Shown here piece after piece: positions 38,401 through 50,196 of a DNA stretch of 64,000 nucleotides (positions are counted from its first letter, which is position 1; every line of letters begins with the position of its first letter). The position numbers and the translations under genes were made by a program. A model generated the notes under the pieces. That model saw only the letters and a list, made by a program, of their open reading frames with translations, made no database searches and was not told where the DNA came from. Source of the DNA: Liquidambar formosana (taxonomy: Eukaryota; Streptophyta; Magnoliopsida; Saxifragales; Altingiaceae); the NCBI GenBank assembly GCA_039720395.1, contig CM077833.1:26496271-26560270 (forward strand). The letters are read 5' to 3'.

Positions 38401-38502
38401 GGGAAAAGGGCTTGGAGGGAGATTTTGGATCTTGTGGAGGAAATGGGTAGTGAAGAGGTATAGAGCTATGAATAGGAGAAAGGAGATGATGAAGGTGTCC
38501 AT
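35416..38502 (-). CDS. CYP81: Cytochrome P450, CYP81 family (array gene C), 509 aa
   Basis: Exon 1 is 38502-37594 and exon 2 36036-35416, with a 1557-bp phase-0 intron, the longest in the array, that contains three 53-bp tandem repeats. Features in order: membrane anchor, hinge [15 protein letters not shown]-helix [13 protein letters not shown] at 365-368, KPERF, and heme loop [12 protein letters not shown] with the Cys near 445. Serine replaces the glycine just before the heme Cys found in the other four; the FxxGxRxCxG pattern is still met. The B-C loop [15 protein letters not shown] carries the same one-residue insertion as gene A but different residues. A strong TATA-like sequence lies upstream. 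The frame is intact and it is the sister of gene B. Confidence 0.92.
37052..37210. repeat. Three tandem 53-bp repeats in the gene C intron
   Basis: Copies start at about 37052, 37105 and 37158. Each reads GGTCAAATGAGTTACACATG, then a CTATGACAGTC stretch and AAAATTGACAAAAAGTTT. Copies 1 and 2 are nearly identical; copy 3 has about four changes. Confidence 0.88.
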
Positions 38503-38553
38503 GGATACTGGATTAGGTGATAAAAATGTGGTTCCGTATGTGGTGGCAAGGTG

Positions 38554-38564
38554 TTTTTTTTATA
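38554..38564 (-). promoter_or_regulatory. Putative TATA box of CYP81 gene C
   Basis: On the minus strand GTATAAAAAAA lies about 52-62 bp before the ATG at 38502. Sequence and distance fit a core promoter with a short leader. No transcript evidence is available. Confidence 0.45.
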
Positions 38565-39279
38565 CTGTGGAAGGACTTCAGAACCTGAGAATTCCAAAGT
38601 CCGGACTCTTGTATGCGGTCCAAACTTCTGTTTACTCTTTAACAAATAGGGAGTAACCAATAGTGAAGAGGAAATGGTCTAACAGCGGCATCGTTTCTTG
38701 GATTTACGCTTTTGAAATTTATGCTCCAAGACATGAAAGATTTCGCCATTACGCCACCCCAAAATTAATCCCAAGGCCCTCGCAGTCTCCCCATCTTACA
38801 TGTGGTAGACAATAATCGGGTTATCTTCAACTTAGGTCATTGCGTTAGTGGAGTATCCAACAAAAAGACGTTGCATTAGTAAATCTTCAAATACAAGATT
38901 TCTGCTTTCTGAGAAGATTATCTGTATTTGGTTTCTAGAATTATTACTATGCTATTCCCAAATAAATAAATAAAATGGTTTTGTATTTGATTTGTACACT
39001 TGATTAAAGGATTTATCGTTAATTGGATTCATCTGGTATAAATTGTGGTTTTAACTACTCCCTATGCATGCGTTGAGAAAAAGAGGGTTAACCACCTATT
39101 GTATAGCTAAAGGACCTATTGAGATCTCTTTTGAACCACCAAAAAAATAAAAAAAGAGAGTGAGAGAATAGTAACTAGAATGAGAAGCCGAAAATAATTC
39201 TTTTTATTATTATTTAGAAAGAGTAGTAGCGAGAATGAGAAACTTGAATAATCCTATTGGTAAAAGAAAAAAAAAAAGC

Positions 39280-39484
39280 CATCTTATGCAGGGTTGGTGG
39301 AGCAAGTCTTGGGTGTGCTCCTAAAAGGTTATCGTTCTAATTTTTTGTAAAAATCGTTACTTGTATGGGTATAGAGCATCTCACAATTCACATGAACCGT
39401 TAATAGAATAGTTGAGATCGAAACCAGAGTGAGACTGTAAAAATATGACATAAGATACCCCTAATAGTTAATAATAAAAAGAAA
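39280..39484 (+). mobile_element. SINE, same family as the one at 22933
   Basis: The 5' part has GGGTTGGTGGAGCAAGTCTT (A-box-like) and GGTTATCGTTCTAA (weak B box). The 3' part GAGCATCTCACA, ACCGTTAATAGAATAGT and GATCGAAACC matches the reverse complement of the 22.9-kb SINE, ending CTAATAGTTAATAA and an A-rich tail. Flanks AGAAAAAAAAAAAGC (39265-39279) and a similar one at 39485-39498 may be the target duplication but are low complexity. Confidence 0.65.
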
Positions 39485-40112
39485 AGAAAAAAAAAAGCTT
39501 CACACGGTATGTTGAGGTAAAAAAAGAAAGGCAGTGTGAATCTACCCAAGCTAAGGCGGCGAAAATACAGTGAAGCCATACTAGATGGGTTGGTGGTGAT
39601 TTTCATCACCGATGGTATCAATCGTATGAACCATAACGTGGTTTCTCTAGAATCCTACTAGATTTTTTACGAGAGAAAAACTTTGGGTGGCCAGCATTTT
39701 CTCTATTTAGAATATTTTATTTTCCTTTCTTGGAGGCATATTAATTAACCCACTCCATTTGGATTCAACTGCTGGAAAACCAAAGCCCCCGCAATTTACA
39801 AATGTCTCCCAAAGGAGTTAAAATTTGATAACCCTGCATGACTCAAATGGGCCGTTGAGAGATGCCTTAGGCAACATTGGAATTCTTTATGCCAAATCTT
39901 TTTCGATAATAGTTCTTAACTTTTAGGTGAAATGGATCTGTCAGAAAAGGATGGGAAATTGAAATTTGACCACAGCACATGTTATGCTTTCCCAAGGATG
40001 CAAATTGGGAAGGGTTGGCTTTAGGAGACATTACCATGACATTGGGGATTCAAAAGATAGAGAGATGATGCTGTTGTTTACCTGATATCTCATAAATCCA
40101 TATTCGAAAAGT

Positions 40113-40374
40113 ACTATTCCTTCTATCGCATTTTATTTGATCATCTTTCTCTTTTTAATATCCTAAAATATTTGATCACTGTCAAACCTCAAACCACACA
40201 AGTTTGTTATTTTCCTAAAATACCATTTTATTTCTCTCCTAAAAAATTGATCATTTTTCCATAGGAAGGCAGCAAACTTGGAAAGTATTAATTAAATTGG
40301 TGACATGGGAATGCATTTAATATGTGCACTTACTGCTTAGTTAAGGTGAGCAAATAAAATGGGATGGAGGTAGT
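40113..40374. mobile_element. Stowaway-like MITE, ~260 bp
   Basis: CTATTCCTTCTATCGCATTT at left pairs with the reverse complement of AAATGGGATGGAGGTAG at right, the CTCCNTCCGTCCC-type end typical of Stowaway (Tc1/mariner) elements. TA precedes the left end; the right flanking dinucleotide is TG, so the duplication is imperfect. Confidence 0.5.
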
Positions 40375-40907
40375 GTAAAAAATTTCTCACTACAGTGGTA
40401 TTTGGAGCACAAAGTAATTAATTCATTGTCCAAAGTAAATTCTATAAATCTACTGAAAAATAAAATAATAAAATACTAAACCTAACAGATTTTTTTTTTA
40501 TATTATTTTTCCTTTTTGATAAGTGAACTTGACAGTTTTTCAGAAATATGTAGTAGCCATTCAAATCCCAATTGTCTTACATCATGCATTGATGCAGTAA
40601 GAACCTCCTTGATGGGAAACAGTTAAAATTAACAACCATATATACTCTACGGTAGGGTAATTACTCACTATGAAAAACATTGTAATTTTCGTTTTTCTCT
40701 TTTCTTTTAAGCAATAGAAAAACTTAAAACTCCACATAACCTCCATATTCATATTGGGGCCAAGTTTCGGACCCATAATCTCTGCCTTTTAGAAAAGATA
40801 CCTACCCATTGGGGTATTGTAATTTCCTGGGCCTCATACAAGGAGACTCTATTTTCGCATCCAAGGTTCCGTGGGAGCAAACCTTCAATTCCCAAGGCCA
40901 AATTGGT

Positions 40908-43552
40908 TCAAATTTGCGAAAGAAGGTTCAACACCTTTGGATGTGGCCGAAACTTAGCCCGTAAGGGCTTAGCCTTGGGCAAAGTAGCTCCCGCGCCTTC
41001 GGTCATGTCCACCATCTCCTCACTAACCCTCTCCCACTCGAAGCACTGAATCAGTGACCCCAACGCCAACCCGATCATACGTGTGGCCAAGCCTACCCCA
41101 GGACAGCCCCTCCTCCCTGAACCAAACGGCATCAACTTGAATCCATCTCTTTCTTCTTCTAAGCCATCAAACCTTTCTGGTTTGAATTTTGTAGGATCCG
41201 CCCAAATCTTAGGGTCATTTTGTATGGCCCACAGATTCACCAGTAGCATAGTACCAGCTGGAATACGGTAACCTCCTACCATGCACTCCTCTGATGACTC
41301 ATGAGGTATTAGCAGTGGGCCGGCGGGATAAATTCGCAATGTCTCCATCATGATGCTGTGGAGGTAAGGAAGCTTAGGCAGATCAGATTCCTCGATCAAA
41401 TGGTCATCTCCTACATGATTGTTGATTTCGGTTTGTGCCTTCTTTAGGACTTCTGGATTGTTTAGCAAAAGTGACATTGCCCACTCCATAGTCCCAGCAG
41501 AAGTGTCAGTTCCTGCTGCTAACAGAACCTACACATAATGTGTAAATGTGAAACCATCATATCAGGCTATCGGGTTTGATCATCTGGAATATATATATAT
41601 GGGGGAATAAATTCATGAAGTTAAATGGTGAGACTGAGAATGAGATTGGCAAGTGAAACTGCAGCAGTTCAATTTTGTTTTATGGTTATGAAATCGGCCT
41701 TGTGAATGGACATAATATGACCCCAGACCCTTTCATATCTAGACCAGTTTACAGTTTTATGGATCATTCTATTAGAAATTGTAAGGTGTAAAAGGTTCAC
41801 AATTCTGACAGAAACTATTTTTGCGTTCACCAGGAAGTTGTAAACAATTGGCCTAAATCAGATCCATATCAATGTTAAGGTGACCTAAAACCACACTTGG
41901 TGAAATACAATTGTCTGCCATAGAGTGTGGTTGAAATTTAGGAACATTTGAATGGCTCTTGTGCAAACTTGAGCAAAAGTTGTAGGCGGCATATGACGAT
42001 ACTTTTCTAGGGTGCATTGTATAGGAAGGCTAGAACCAAATTCCCATTTCGTATCAACCATGTTGCTGTTAACCTTTTATCTCAATAATTCCTTAAAATT
42101 TTTTGTTAAATTACAGAAAATTCAGATACCAATATATAGGTGTTTAACAAAATTCCATTGAACTTCAAAACAGAATAGCTAATTTTTGTACTATTGAATT
42201 GGGATATTTTGTCCCATTCCATTTGTTTGTGCAATTTATCCTAAAAATAACCCACAAAAGGATTAAAAATAAAAATGACGACCCGAATCTTGATGAGTTC
42301 AACTTAGGAGAGCAACTAGGATGGGTCGTTATATTCATTCAATTGAAAGCACTTTTCATTTCAGAACCTAATAATTCAAGCTTCTATCATAAAAAGCAAC
42401 CTGACAAATAATTTAGGGACTATCTTAAATTCTTTTTTCTTTTTTTTAAATTTTATTTTAAGTTAGTAAAATCTTACCCCCACCCTTTTTTTATTTTTTA
42501 TTTTTTATTTTCAATTTAACAATTTTTCAAGTTTAATTAATTAAAAAATTATTAGAAAAATAATTAATTATAATGAACTGAAACAATTGATAAGCAATTT
42601 TAGACAAAGAATTAGACACCTTCTGCATTTTCCCTTATTTAATACTCACCTGTAGGAGGCCTTTAATAGTCACGTCCGTATAGTACTCAGGTTCCTTCTC
42701 TTGCAGGCCCAACAATACTTCAATCATCGTCTTCGTCCCTCCTTCATCACGAGAACTATCACCCCCCATTCTCCTCCTCTGCTCTTCAATCAAACCCTGC
42801 ATAAACCCATCTCTCCTCTCCTGCAACGCCATCATCTTCTTATCCAACCCTCCAAAACTCACCCACTTCATCACCGGCAAAAAATCCCCCAAATTCTTCT
42901 CACCTCCCAACCTTGACGTTTCCGCTATAATCTCCTGAAACCTCCTCGATTCCTCCACGTCCGCCAAATTCTCGCCGTAGTACCGCTTCCCTGCGATCAT
43001 CCTCATCATCACATTAAGCGTTAGCTCAAAAAACGCCGACTTCATCTCCACCGTACGATCTGAATTCTCGGTACAGGCTCGATGTATCTGGCGAATCAAA
43101 CACCGGACCTCGTCCGTGCGTATGCCGGAGTGCATCTGGAGGCGGTTCGATGATAGGATTTCGACGGTCGAGATTCGGCGGAGGTTGCGCCAGTGGTCGC
43201 CGTATGGGGCCCAGGCGAGGGTGCTGTAGTTGTAGCCAAGGATTTTGCCGGCGAGGAGGCGAGGGCGGTTGGCGAAGACGACGTCGTTCTTGGTGAGGCA
43301 TTCTTCGACGGCGGAAGGAGAAGATACGAGGAGAACGGGTCGGGAGCCCAATTGGAGGAAGAGAATGGGACCCCATCGGGCGGAGATTTTGGAAAGGGAG
43401 CGGTGGATGGGTTTTTTGAGGAGGTAGAGATGGCCGATGACGGGTAGGGTGGGGAAAGGGCTTGGCGGGAGATTTTGCATCTTGCGCAGGAAGTGAACGG
43501 TGAAGAGGTATAAAGCTACGAATAGCAGAAGGTACATGATCAAGCTGTCCAT
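40908..43552 (-). CDS. CYP81: Cytochrome P450, CYP81 family (array gene D), 507 aa
   Basis: Exon 1 is 43552-42650 and exon 2 41528-40908, with a 1121-bp phase-0 intron. Features in order: N-terminal anchor, hinge [16 protein letters not shown] loop [17 protein letters not shown] (short form), I-helix [13 protein letters not shown] at 363-366, KPERF, and heme loop [12 protein letters not shown] with the Cys near 443. It departs from the other copies in the F-G region ([17 protein letters not shown]), a stretch that usually shapes substrate access in P450s. The exon 1 end TIKGLLQ differs from the EIIRG/S-M form of the others. The start ATG is the first in frame and precedes the anchor directly. 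No disruption is seen. Confidence 0.92.
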
Positions 43553-45546
43553 GGGACTGATGTTCGCCGGGCATTTTAAGATCTAAAATAAGTCAGTCTT
43601 GGTTGGTCCTCCATGTACAGCAACAAAAAAAAAAAAAAAAAAAAAAAAACTTTGGTTGTTAGGACCCCACCCCCCCCTCTCTGACTATTAAACTTCTATT
43701 CCATTGAGTCAAAGCAAAAAATAAAAAAATAATGCCCAAGGTGTTGGACTTTTTTTCTAAACGAAAATATCATTCAATACACATTTATATCGAATAATTG
43801 ATAAATCATTATTAACATTTTTCAAACTTTTGAATATTTTTCTTTTTATGAGTTCGTTTTCTATAAAATTAATAATTTGTAATCAACTCATTGAGAAATA
43901 TGAAACAATATCTATGATGAGTTTTAAAATGTGTAAAATAATAGAAAATTTCTCTGTTAATCGAATGATTGAATTTTAAAATAAAACAAAAAAATTCTAA
44001 AACCCTGTCATATTTGAGTTCTTCGGTTTCTATTAAAGTATGAAAGGGCAAGAAAAAGAAGGGTAGGGTTGTGTAAAGAGGTTTTAGATGAGGAAATATG
44101 AAATGTCCCAAGTAAAAGGGCTTTTGTTGACCATTTTGGTCTTGCATATATGGTGTTTCCACTTTGTTGAAGCAACTGAGATAGTGGAAGGAAATAAAGG
44201 GGAAGCAATTAACGTTGTGTGCTTTTTTCTTTGTGAGTTGATTGACTTGACTTTTTTTAGTGTGAAGATTGGATTAGGCCTCCACTCGAACATAGTACAA
44301 TTACTAATAAAATTTTCCCAAATTCTATATTTTGCCCTGCTAAAATGCCAATATCTGAGTCCTCTCTCAATTAGCACACTCGACCTCTCAGAGCACCCTG
44401 ACTTTTCACCCCTACGGCCCTACCTCAATATGCAGCACAATAGTTTAGTTGAAATGAATCCATGGGAAAAGAGTTTTGCTGTGGATGCTAGGGGTGTCGC
44501 TACCCTAGATTAGTTTAGTTTGTTTGGGCTTTACCCCCAGTTAAACCACCCCCCCCCCCGCCCCCAAAAAAAAAAAAGTGTTGCTGTGTGTGTCTGGTGT
44601 TTTTATCAAATTCATCAACCGGCTGATGATGGCGTTTAATCTCGGTTTTTATGTTCGAAGCGAGAGAGTTGGCTTTTCTCTTAATTACCCATCACTACAT
44701 TAGCCAGCTAAAACAAGTGGGTGGATTTACCCTGATTTCCTTACTATTTTTCTTTAGAGTAGTATAGAGAATTGGAATTCGCTCGAGGCATGTCATCGAT
44801 CATTTCCAGTTATTTGTATCCAAATAGAGAGCTTGACCTACCCACTGCGATGGAAATTGGGATGGATTGGCCATATTCTAGCCTATGTAACTCATTTTTA
44901 GCATACTTAGATGTCGATGATTTGACCATGTATAATGAGCTTGATCGAACTTTAATTCAATGATGAATTTTGATTAAGCTTGGGATGGCCTAGCAAAGCC
45001 TAAGTCCTGCTCTTTGCATACTCGAGTAGACCTCCCTCAGGTCCCTAATTACTTTCACCGTTAGCTACCTCAGGAGATAGCAGTGTGTTTAGTGCGAAAG
45101 CCAAAAAATACACATTGTAAACTAATACTCCCTCTGTCCCATAAAGTTGGGCCAAGTTTGACAAAATATGCAATTTAGAAAAAAAGTAATCAATGTATTG
45201 AGTAGATTTTGTTTCTCAGAATTACCCTCTTTAGTACAACTCAAATTTTAAGACATAAAAAGGTAATTCTTGATAGTACAAAAGGTATTATAAATAAGAT
45301 GAAACAAATTTATGATTTGACTTTTCAAAGTGAACAAATATTTTGGGATAAAAAAAAAATGTAACAAAAATAGCCTATTTTATGGGCCGAAGTGAGTATG
45401 ATTTTTTACTTTTTTTTATAATCAAAATATATGATGAAAGCAAGAGGTAAAGAAGGGGGAGGGGATGTTTGCAGGTGATGCATAGCATGACAGGAAGACA
45501 ATTTTATGGTAACAAGTTACAAGCCTATAGCGGCACAAATATGTTG
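43553..45546. other. Spacer between CYP81 genes D and E
   Basis: An A-run of about 28 bases lies at 43622-43649. A C-run/A-run junction lies at 44549-44577 and a Stowaway MITE at 45128-45396. A 141-aa ORF at 44088-44513 begins with a signal-like hydrophobic stretch but has no recognisable domain. I see no supported gene. Confidence 0.55.
45128..45396. mobile_element. Stowaway MITE, 269 bp, with TA duplication
   Basis: CTCCCTCTGTCCCATAAA at left pairs with TTTATGGGCCGAAGTGAG at right. Both sides are flanked by TA (45126-45127 and 45397-45398). Terminal sequence, TA target and small size are diagnostic of Tc1/mariner-derived Stowaway MITEs. Confidence 0.8.
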
Positions 45547-47872
45547 CTAGAGTTGTGAGAGGAGGTTCAGCATCCTTGAGCGTGGCCTACACTTTGCAAG
45601 CAAGGGCTGAGCTCTAGGCATGGTAATCCCAGGCGCTTCGCTCATGTCCACCATCTCCTCGCATACTCTCTCCCACTCAAAGCACTGTATAAGCGATCCT
45701 AAGGCCAACCCAATTATTTTTAACGCCAAGCCGTCCCCAGGACACCCTCTCCTGCCAACCCCAAATGGAACCAACATGAATCTCTCTCTTTCTCCCCCTA
45801 GACCTTGGAACCTCTCTGGCTTGAATTTGGTGGGCTCGTCCCACAACTCAGGATCATTTTGTATGGCCCAAGCATTAACCAACAGCATTGTGCCACGTGG
45901 GATTCGGAAACCTCCTACGGCGCACTCCTCTGAGGACTCATGGGGTGCTAGCAATGGAGCAGCTGGGTACATTCGGAGAGTCTCATTGATGATGCCTTGG
46001 AGATAGGGAAGCTTGGGGACATCCGATTCATGGATTAGCCTGCTATGCCCTATTTGGGTGTCAATTTCAGCCTGGGCTTTGACAAGGGCCCCTGGGTTGT
46101 TCAGCAAAAGTGAGAATGCCCACTCCATTGTGCCAGCTGAAGTGTCACTCCCCGCTGTCAACATAACCTACAAAGCACAAACAAAGTAAATCAATTACCA
46201 TCTTTAATTTTCACCCAGCAGGAGATCTCACATAGTAAAACTACATTTTCGTCAGGGCAGTATGCGGTCATTGGTCGCAGTTCGAAAGGAGAGTACTCTC
46301 AGTCTCTCAGGACACCGTAACACCACTGTAATTGAGGCAAAATCTATTGAAAGGAGAGCTTTATTGTTGTGGACAATTTTTATCCCTTGGAGGCCTTTCT
46401 AAATGGGCTTTATTAGAACAGTTGATCTTGATACATATGCCTTAGGAACAGAGCTAGAGTTTCCTAATTCGATTTTCCTTTTGCCACCAACTTGGTTTTT
46501 TTTTGGGTATTAATCAAGTGGACAAATTCTTTATCCCCATTCCCCAATTGGAAAAGTAAGAGCTCCAATATAGTTCCATCCAAGGAAAAATTCCAAACAT
46601 AGAGCACCATCACCCTATAAGAAGGGAACAATCAAATAAGTTTTGTGTACCTAAATGGTTTAAAAATTGAAACCGATAAGTGGACTTTTTGACTATTTTA
46701 GTCTCTATTTCATTTTTACATTTTTTTTATTTATGAAAATGACCAAAAAATCTATTTAAACAATAGATTTTGGAAAAAATTTATTTCTATAAAGTCGTTC
46801 AAAATAATATTTTTTAATGAACAATGTAATTAGTTTTCAAGAAAACCTTTTATATTTTTTATAAAACTTTAAAAAGTTTAAAATAAGTGGGTGCTTAGGG
46901 ATTATTGTGGTGGCAATAGCCTCCCACTCCTCTAATTTAGGTTTGTTGGGGAGAGTGACTTCCTACTTGCATCATGCCTCTGATGATTTCATCCGTATAA
47001 TATTCAGGTTCAGTTTCTTGCAGCGATAATAGAACGTGGATCATCGTCTTGGTCTTTCCTTCAGAAGAAGAATCACTCCTCATTCTTCTATGCTCTTCAA
47101 TCAAATCCTGCATGAATTGATCCCTTTTCCCCTGCAATATCGCCAGCTTCTTTTCAAGTCCATTTAATCCAACCCACTTCAAAACCGGCACAAAATCCCC
47201 AATATTTGTTGCCCCGCTCAAGTAAAAGGTCTCCACCACAATCTCTCGGAACTTCTTTGCTTCCTCCAAGTCTGCCGTGCTTTCACCGTAATATCGCTTT
47301 CCGGCAATCATCCTCATCATAACGTTAAGCGTCAACTCGAAAAGCGTCGACTTCATTTCCAACACCTGAGAGTCACCAGCACTGGCACCACGAGAGCCTT
47401 GAAAAATCCGGCGAACCAATGATCTGACCTCATCCACACGTATGCCATAGAGCATCTGAAGTCGATAAGACGACAAGATTTCAAGCGAAGCTAAGCGCCT
47501 CAAGTTGCGCCAGTGGTGGCCATATGAAGCCCAGACAACGGAGGTGTAATTATAACCGAGGTGTTTCCCCGCCAGCAGACGAGGGCGGTTGGCAAAGACG
47601 ATGTCGTTTTTGGTGAAGCACTCCTCTACAGCGGAGGGGGAAGATACAAGGACGACGGGGCGGGAGCCAAACCGAATAAACAGTATTGGACCGTACCGTT
47701 TGGAAACCTTAGAGAGGGTTCGATGGAGAGGTTTCTTCAAGAGGTGGAGATGGCCTATTACGGGAAGGGAGAGAGGAGGGCTTGGTGGGAGGTTTTTGTT
47801 GTTTTGGAGGAAATGCTTGGTGATGAAATAGAGGAAGAGGATGATCAGAAAGTAGAAGTATAAGGTCTCCAT
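45547..47872 (-). CDS. CYP81: Cytochrome P450, CYP81 family (array gene E), 508 aa
   Basis: Exon 1 is 47872-46967 and exon 2 46167-45547, with a 799-bp phase-0 intron (donor GTAGGA) that carries part of a foldback MITE. It is the most divergent member: hinge [25 protein letters not shown] where the others have [11 protein letters not shown], an extra Ser/Gly-rich stretch [10 protein letters not shown] in the C-helix to D-helix region, and I-helix TAGSDTSAG. Catalytic landmarks are complete: ETLR at 364-367, KPERF, and [12 protein letters not shown] with the heme Cys near 444. Its position at the upstream end of the array and its divergence suggest it is the oldest duplicate, or the member closest to the ancestral gene. 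The substrate is unknown. Confidence 0.92.
46640..46925. mobile_element. Degenerate foldback MITE fragment in gene E intron
   Basis: AAAATCTATTTAAACAATAG, TTTTGGAAAAAATTTA, AGAAAACCTTTTATATTTT-like and GGTGGCAATAGCCTCCC words match the right arm of the element at 49033-49432. The left arm is only partly preserved. Limits are approximate. Confidence 0.5.
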
Positions 47873-48213
47873 GGATAACTAGATCGATGGGTGAAATGGC
47901 ATGCCCATCCATTTATTTATTGGAGGGGTTGAAAGAGGGGGAGATAATGGATCGACCACATCAGCAGCCACGTGTCATAGGAAAATGATAAGGGAAGGGG
48001 ATGGTATCAACCATGTAATACTTGTATTGTTCGATCATTGCCCATAAATGCCAGCCATGTTGACATCATACCCTCTATTTATAATTAAATAGTATAATAT
48101 TTGTACTTTGTAACGTTCGTTTGTAGTTTTCAACATTTGGATTGTAAGGGTTGGTTAGCTGGCTAGGAGTTATTCACCACCCTCGTGATCTTGTCTCAAC
48201 TCCCTCAAGGCTC

Positions 48214-48367
48214 TCCCACCACTCCCACTCAAGGTACCCCCATGGACTTTAGTCCTGTAATTGCCTGGTGCATGTGGGACGGGGGGACTGCATGTGCCCA
48301 GGGGGATTAGTCAGGTGTAAAATATCTGGAACCTCCTGATATCAAAAAAAAAAAAAAAAAAAAAAAA
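48214..48367 (+). mobile_element. 5'-truncated SINE (Au-like 3' end) with 16-bp duplication
   Basis: AACTCCCTCAAGGCTC is repeated exactly at 48198-48213 and 48368-48383. Between them lie GTACCCCCATGGACTTTAGTC, GGTGCATGTGGGAC, CCCAGGGGGATTAGTC and CTGATATC followed by an A-tail of about 27 bases. The TAGTC...GTG...CC body before the tail recalls plant Au SINEs from memory. No intact pol III boxes are present, so it looks truncated at the 5' end. Confidence 0.75.
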
Positions 48368-49032
48368 AACTCCCTCAAGGCTCAAGTATTTTGTTGACTT
48401 GAGCTTCTGCCACGTGGCAAAAGAGCCCTCTTTTTTATTTTCCTCCTTAAAAATAAAAATAAAAATACAGAGATATTTTTATAGAGAAAAAAGAAAGGTA
48501 ACATTCTATAATGTTATTAATTTATACAATGACAAAGCTCCACTTAGCAATCACATATTTGCTTGTTTGGAGAGCGAGTCATCTATCATGCTAGTTGTAA
48601 CTTGTACTCTTACAATACTTTGATAATACCTGCTTATATTATAAGGTACACATAAAATAAGCGAGTATATAAAATTTAAAAATTTCAGCATGCTGAAGAT
48701 GCTCCTATGATTTCTTGCGTTGAACTATAGGTCCAATAAACAAGTTAGGTTTGTACATCATCGTTACTATTTATTTTTGGCTTTTTCCCTGATGGGTACG
48801 TTGTTTGGGGTTCAAATTTGCTGCTCAGGTCCAAAATTTTAGCATTGCACTGAGGTGAACAAGATTGCGCCGCGTGGAGATAAGCAGCCAATCGACGGCT
48901 GAAACGAAATGTGACTGTAGATCCGGGCGTTTCAGCGAACAAGAGAGAAACAAAACCGTAACATCGCTGTGAAATGGGCAAATGATTGCTATAAAAATCC
49001 CGGTCCAGGTGGGCTCATAGGAAATTAAGGGT

Positions 49033-49432
49033 GGGAACGGCTATTGCAACCCCCAATCTTATCACTCTATCCCTATCCTTTAGGTTTTTAAGGTTTTATG
49101 CAAAATATAAAAGGTTTTTATGAAAACCGGCCGTGATGTCTACTAAAAAAAAACATCATTTTGAACAACTTTGTAGAAGAAAGTTTTTCCTAAATCTATA
49201 GTTTAAATATACTTTTTAGCCATTTATAGCCTTTATTTCATTTTTTTGCCAAAAAGTCTACCTAAATGATAGATTTTGGAAAAACTTTGTTCTGCAAAGT
49301 TGTTCAAAATGATGTTTTCTAGTGAATCATGTGGCCGGTTTTTACAAAAACCTTTTATATTTTTCATGAAATCTTAAAAACCAAAAAAAAAGGGTGGGGT
49401 TATAAGAATGGGGGGTTGCAATAGCCGTTCCC
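49033..49432. mobile_element. Mutator-like foldback MITE, 400 bp, 9-bp duplication
   Basis: Ends GGGAACGGCTATTGCAACC and GGTTGCAATAGCCGTTCCC are perfect inverted repeats, and pairing continues imperfectly for most of the length. ATTAAGGGT is repeated exactly at 49024-49032 and 49433-49441. This is the best copy of a family with fragments at 46640-46925 and 53390-53638 and a relative at 24066-24457. Confidence 0.88.
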
Positions 49433-50196
49433 ATTAAGGGTTGCCAAGGCCCAGGTTTTGAAGAGAAGGGTTGAAGGCCCAAGTGAAATTGAGAGATCAA
49501 TCCGGCTCTGATACGGACCTTGCCTTGATCCAGGCGTGAGATTGGTTTTTTTTTAATTGTTTAGTTTGGTAATGGGTGATTGGGAGTTATTTATATTTAA
49601 ACCGTTTATTTATTTTAGTTATAGCATGAGCTTCTTCTACCTTTCGTGTTTAGTAATGTTACAAGTGGACATGACAAAAATAAATACAAAGAAAAAATAA
49701 AAATAAAAGGATTAAAAAGATACCATAACAAACAAGTGGAAGCCGGGAATACCCATGAAACTAAAGGGTCAATGCCAACAACCCATAAATACAGAGAATG
49801 CAATCACAAATTCAGAGTCATGCTAGCAAGGTTGATCTATAATTCATATATAAATACAGTATGGTCCAGAGGGACCCTAACCCTTTTTCCTCTGTTTTTC
49901 ACAGCTGAATTAAAATGAATTAACAAACAGTAAACTGTTTTAACAACACAGCAGCAATAAAAAATGCTGCACACAGGTCCACTAAAAAGTCTCCTCGACA
50001 GTACAGCAAAACGCAAGCCAAAATGTTAGGCCACAAAGTAGGGGCACTTGGGGGAGCTCCACTGATCAATATCCTTGAAAAAATATGGACTTTTGCACAA
50101 GTGCCCAAAACGAATGACACTCCTTCTCGCCACCAATTATATAAAATTTCTTCCCAGAAAAACAAAAAAACTCACAAGCTCAAGTATTAAAAATTT

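Larger units (their letters stand above)
38503..40907. other. Spacer between CYP81 genes C and D
   Basis: This holds the promoter of gene C, a SINE (39280-39484), a Stowaway-like MITE (40113-40374) and, from about 40820 to 40907, a 3' flank resembling those of genes B and C (CTCATACAAGGAGACTC, CCAAATTGGTTCAAATTTG). No additional gene is seen. Confidence 0.55.
47873..50196. other. Spacer between CYP81 gene E and the APD-type RING gene
   Basis: This holds the upstream region of gene E at the left, a truncated SINE (48214-48367), a foldback MITE (49033-49432) and, nearest 50196, the presumed 3' UTR of the RING gene. Short ORFs near 48745 and 49646 have no recognisable features. Confidence 0.55.

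Noticed and set aside
44088..44513. 141-aa ORF with a signal-peptide-like beginning (plus strand)
   Set aside because: No recognisable mature domain, cysteine pattern or homologous family, and the later part overlaps low-complexity sequence. A chance ORF is more likely.
25075..47872. Calling the P450 array a multi-enzyme biosynthetic gene cluster
   Set aside because: Only one enzyme family is present in the window; the neighbours (NRAMP, RING ligase) are not pathway enzymes.
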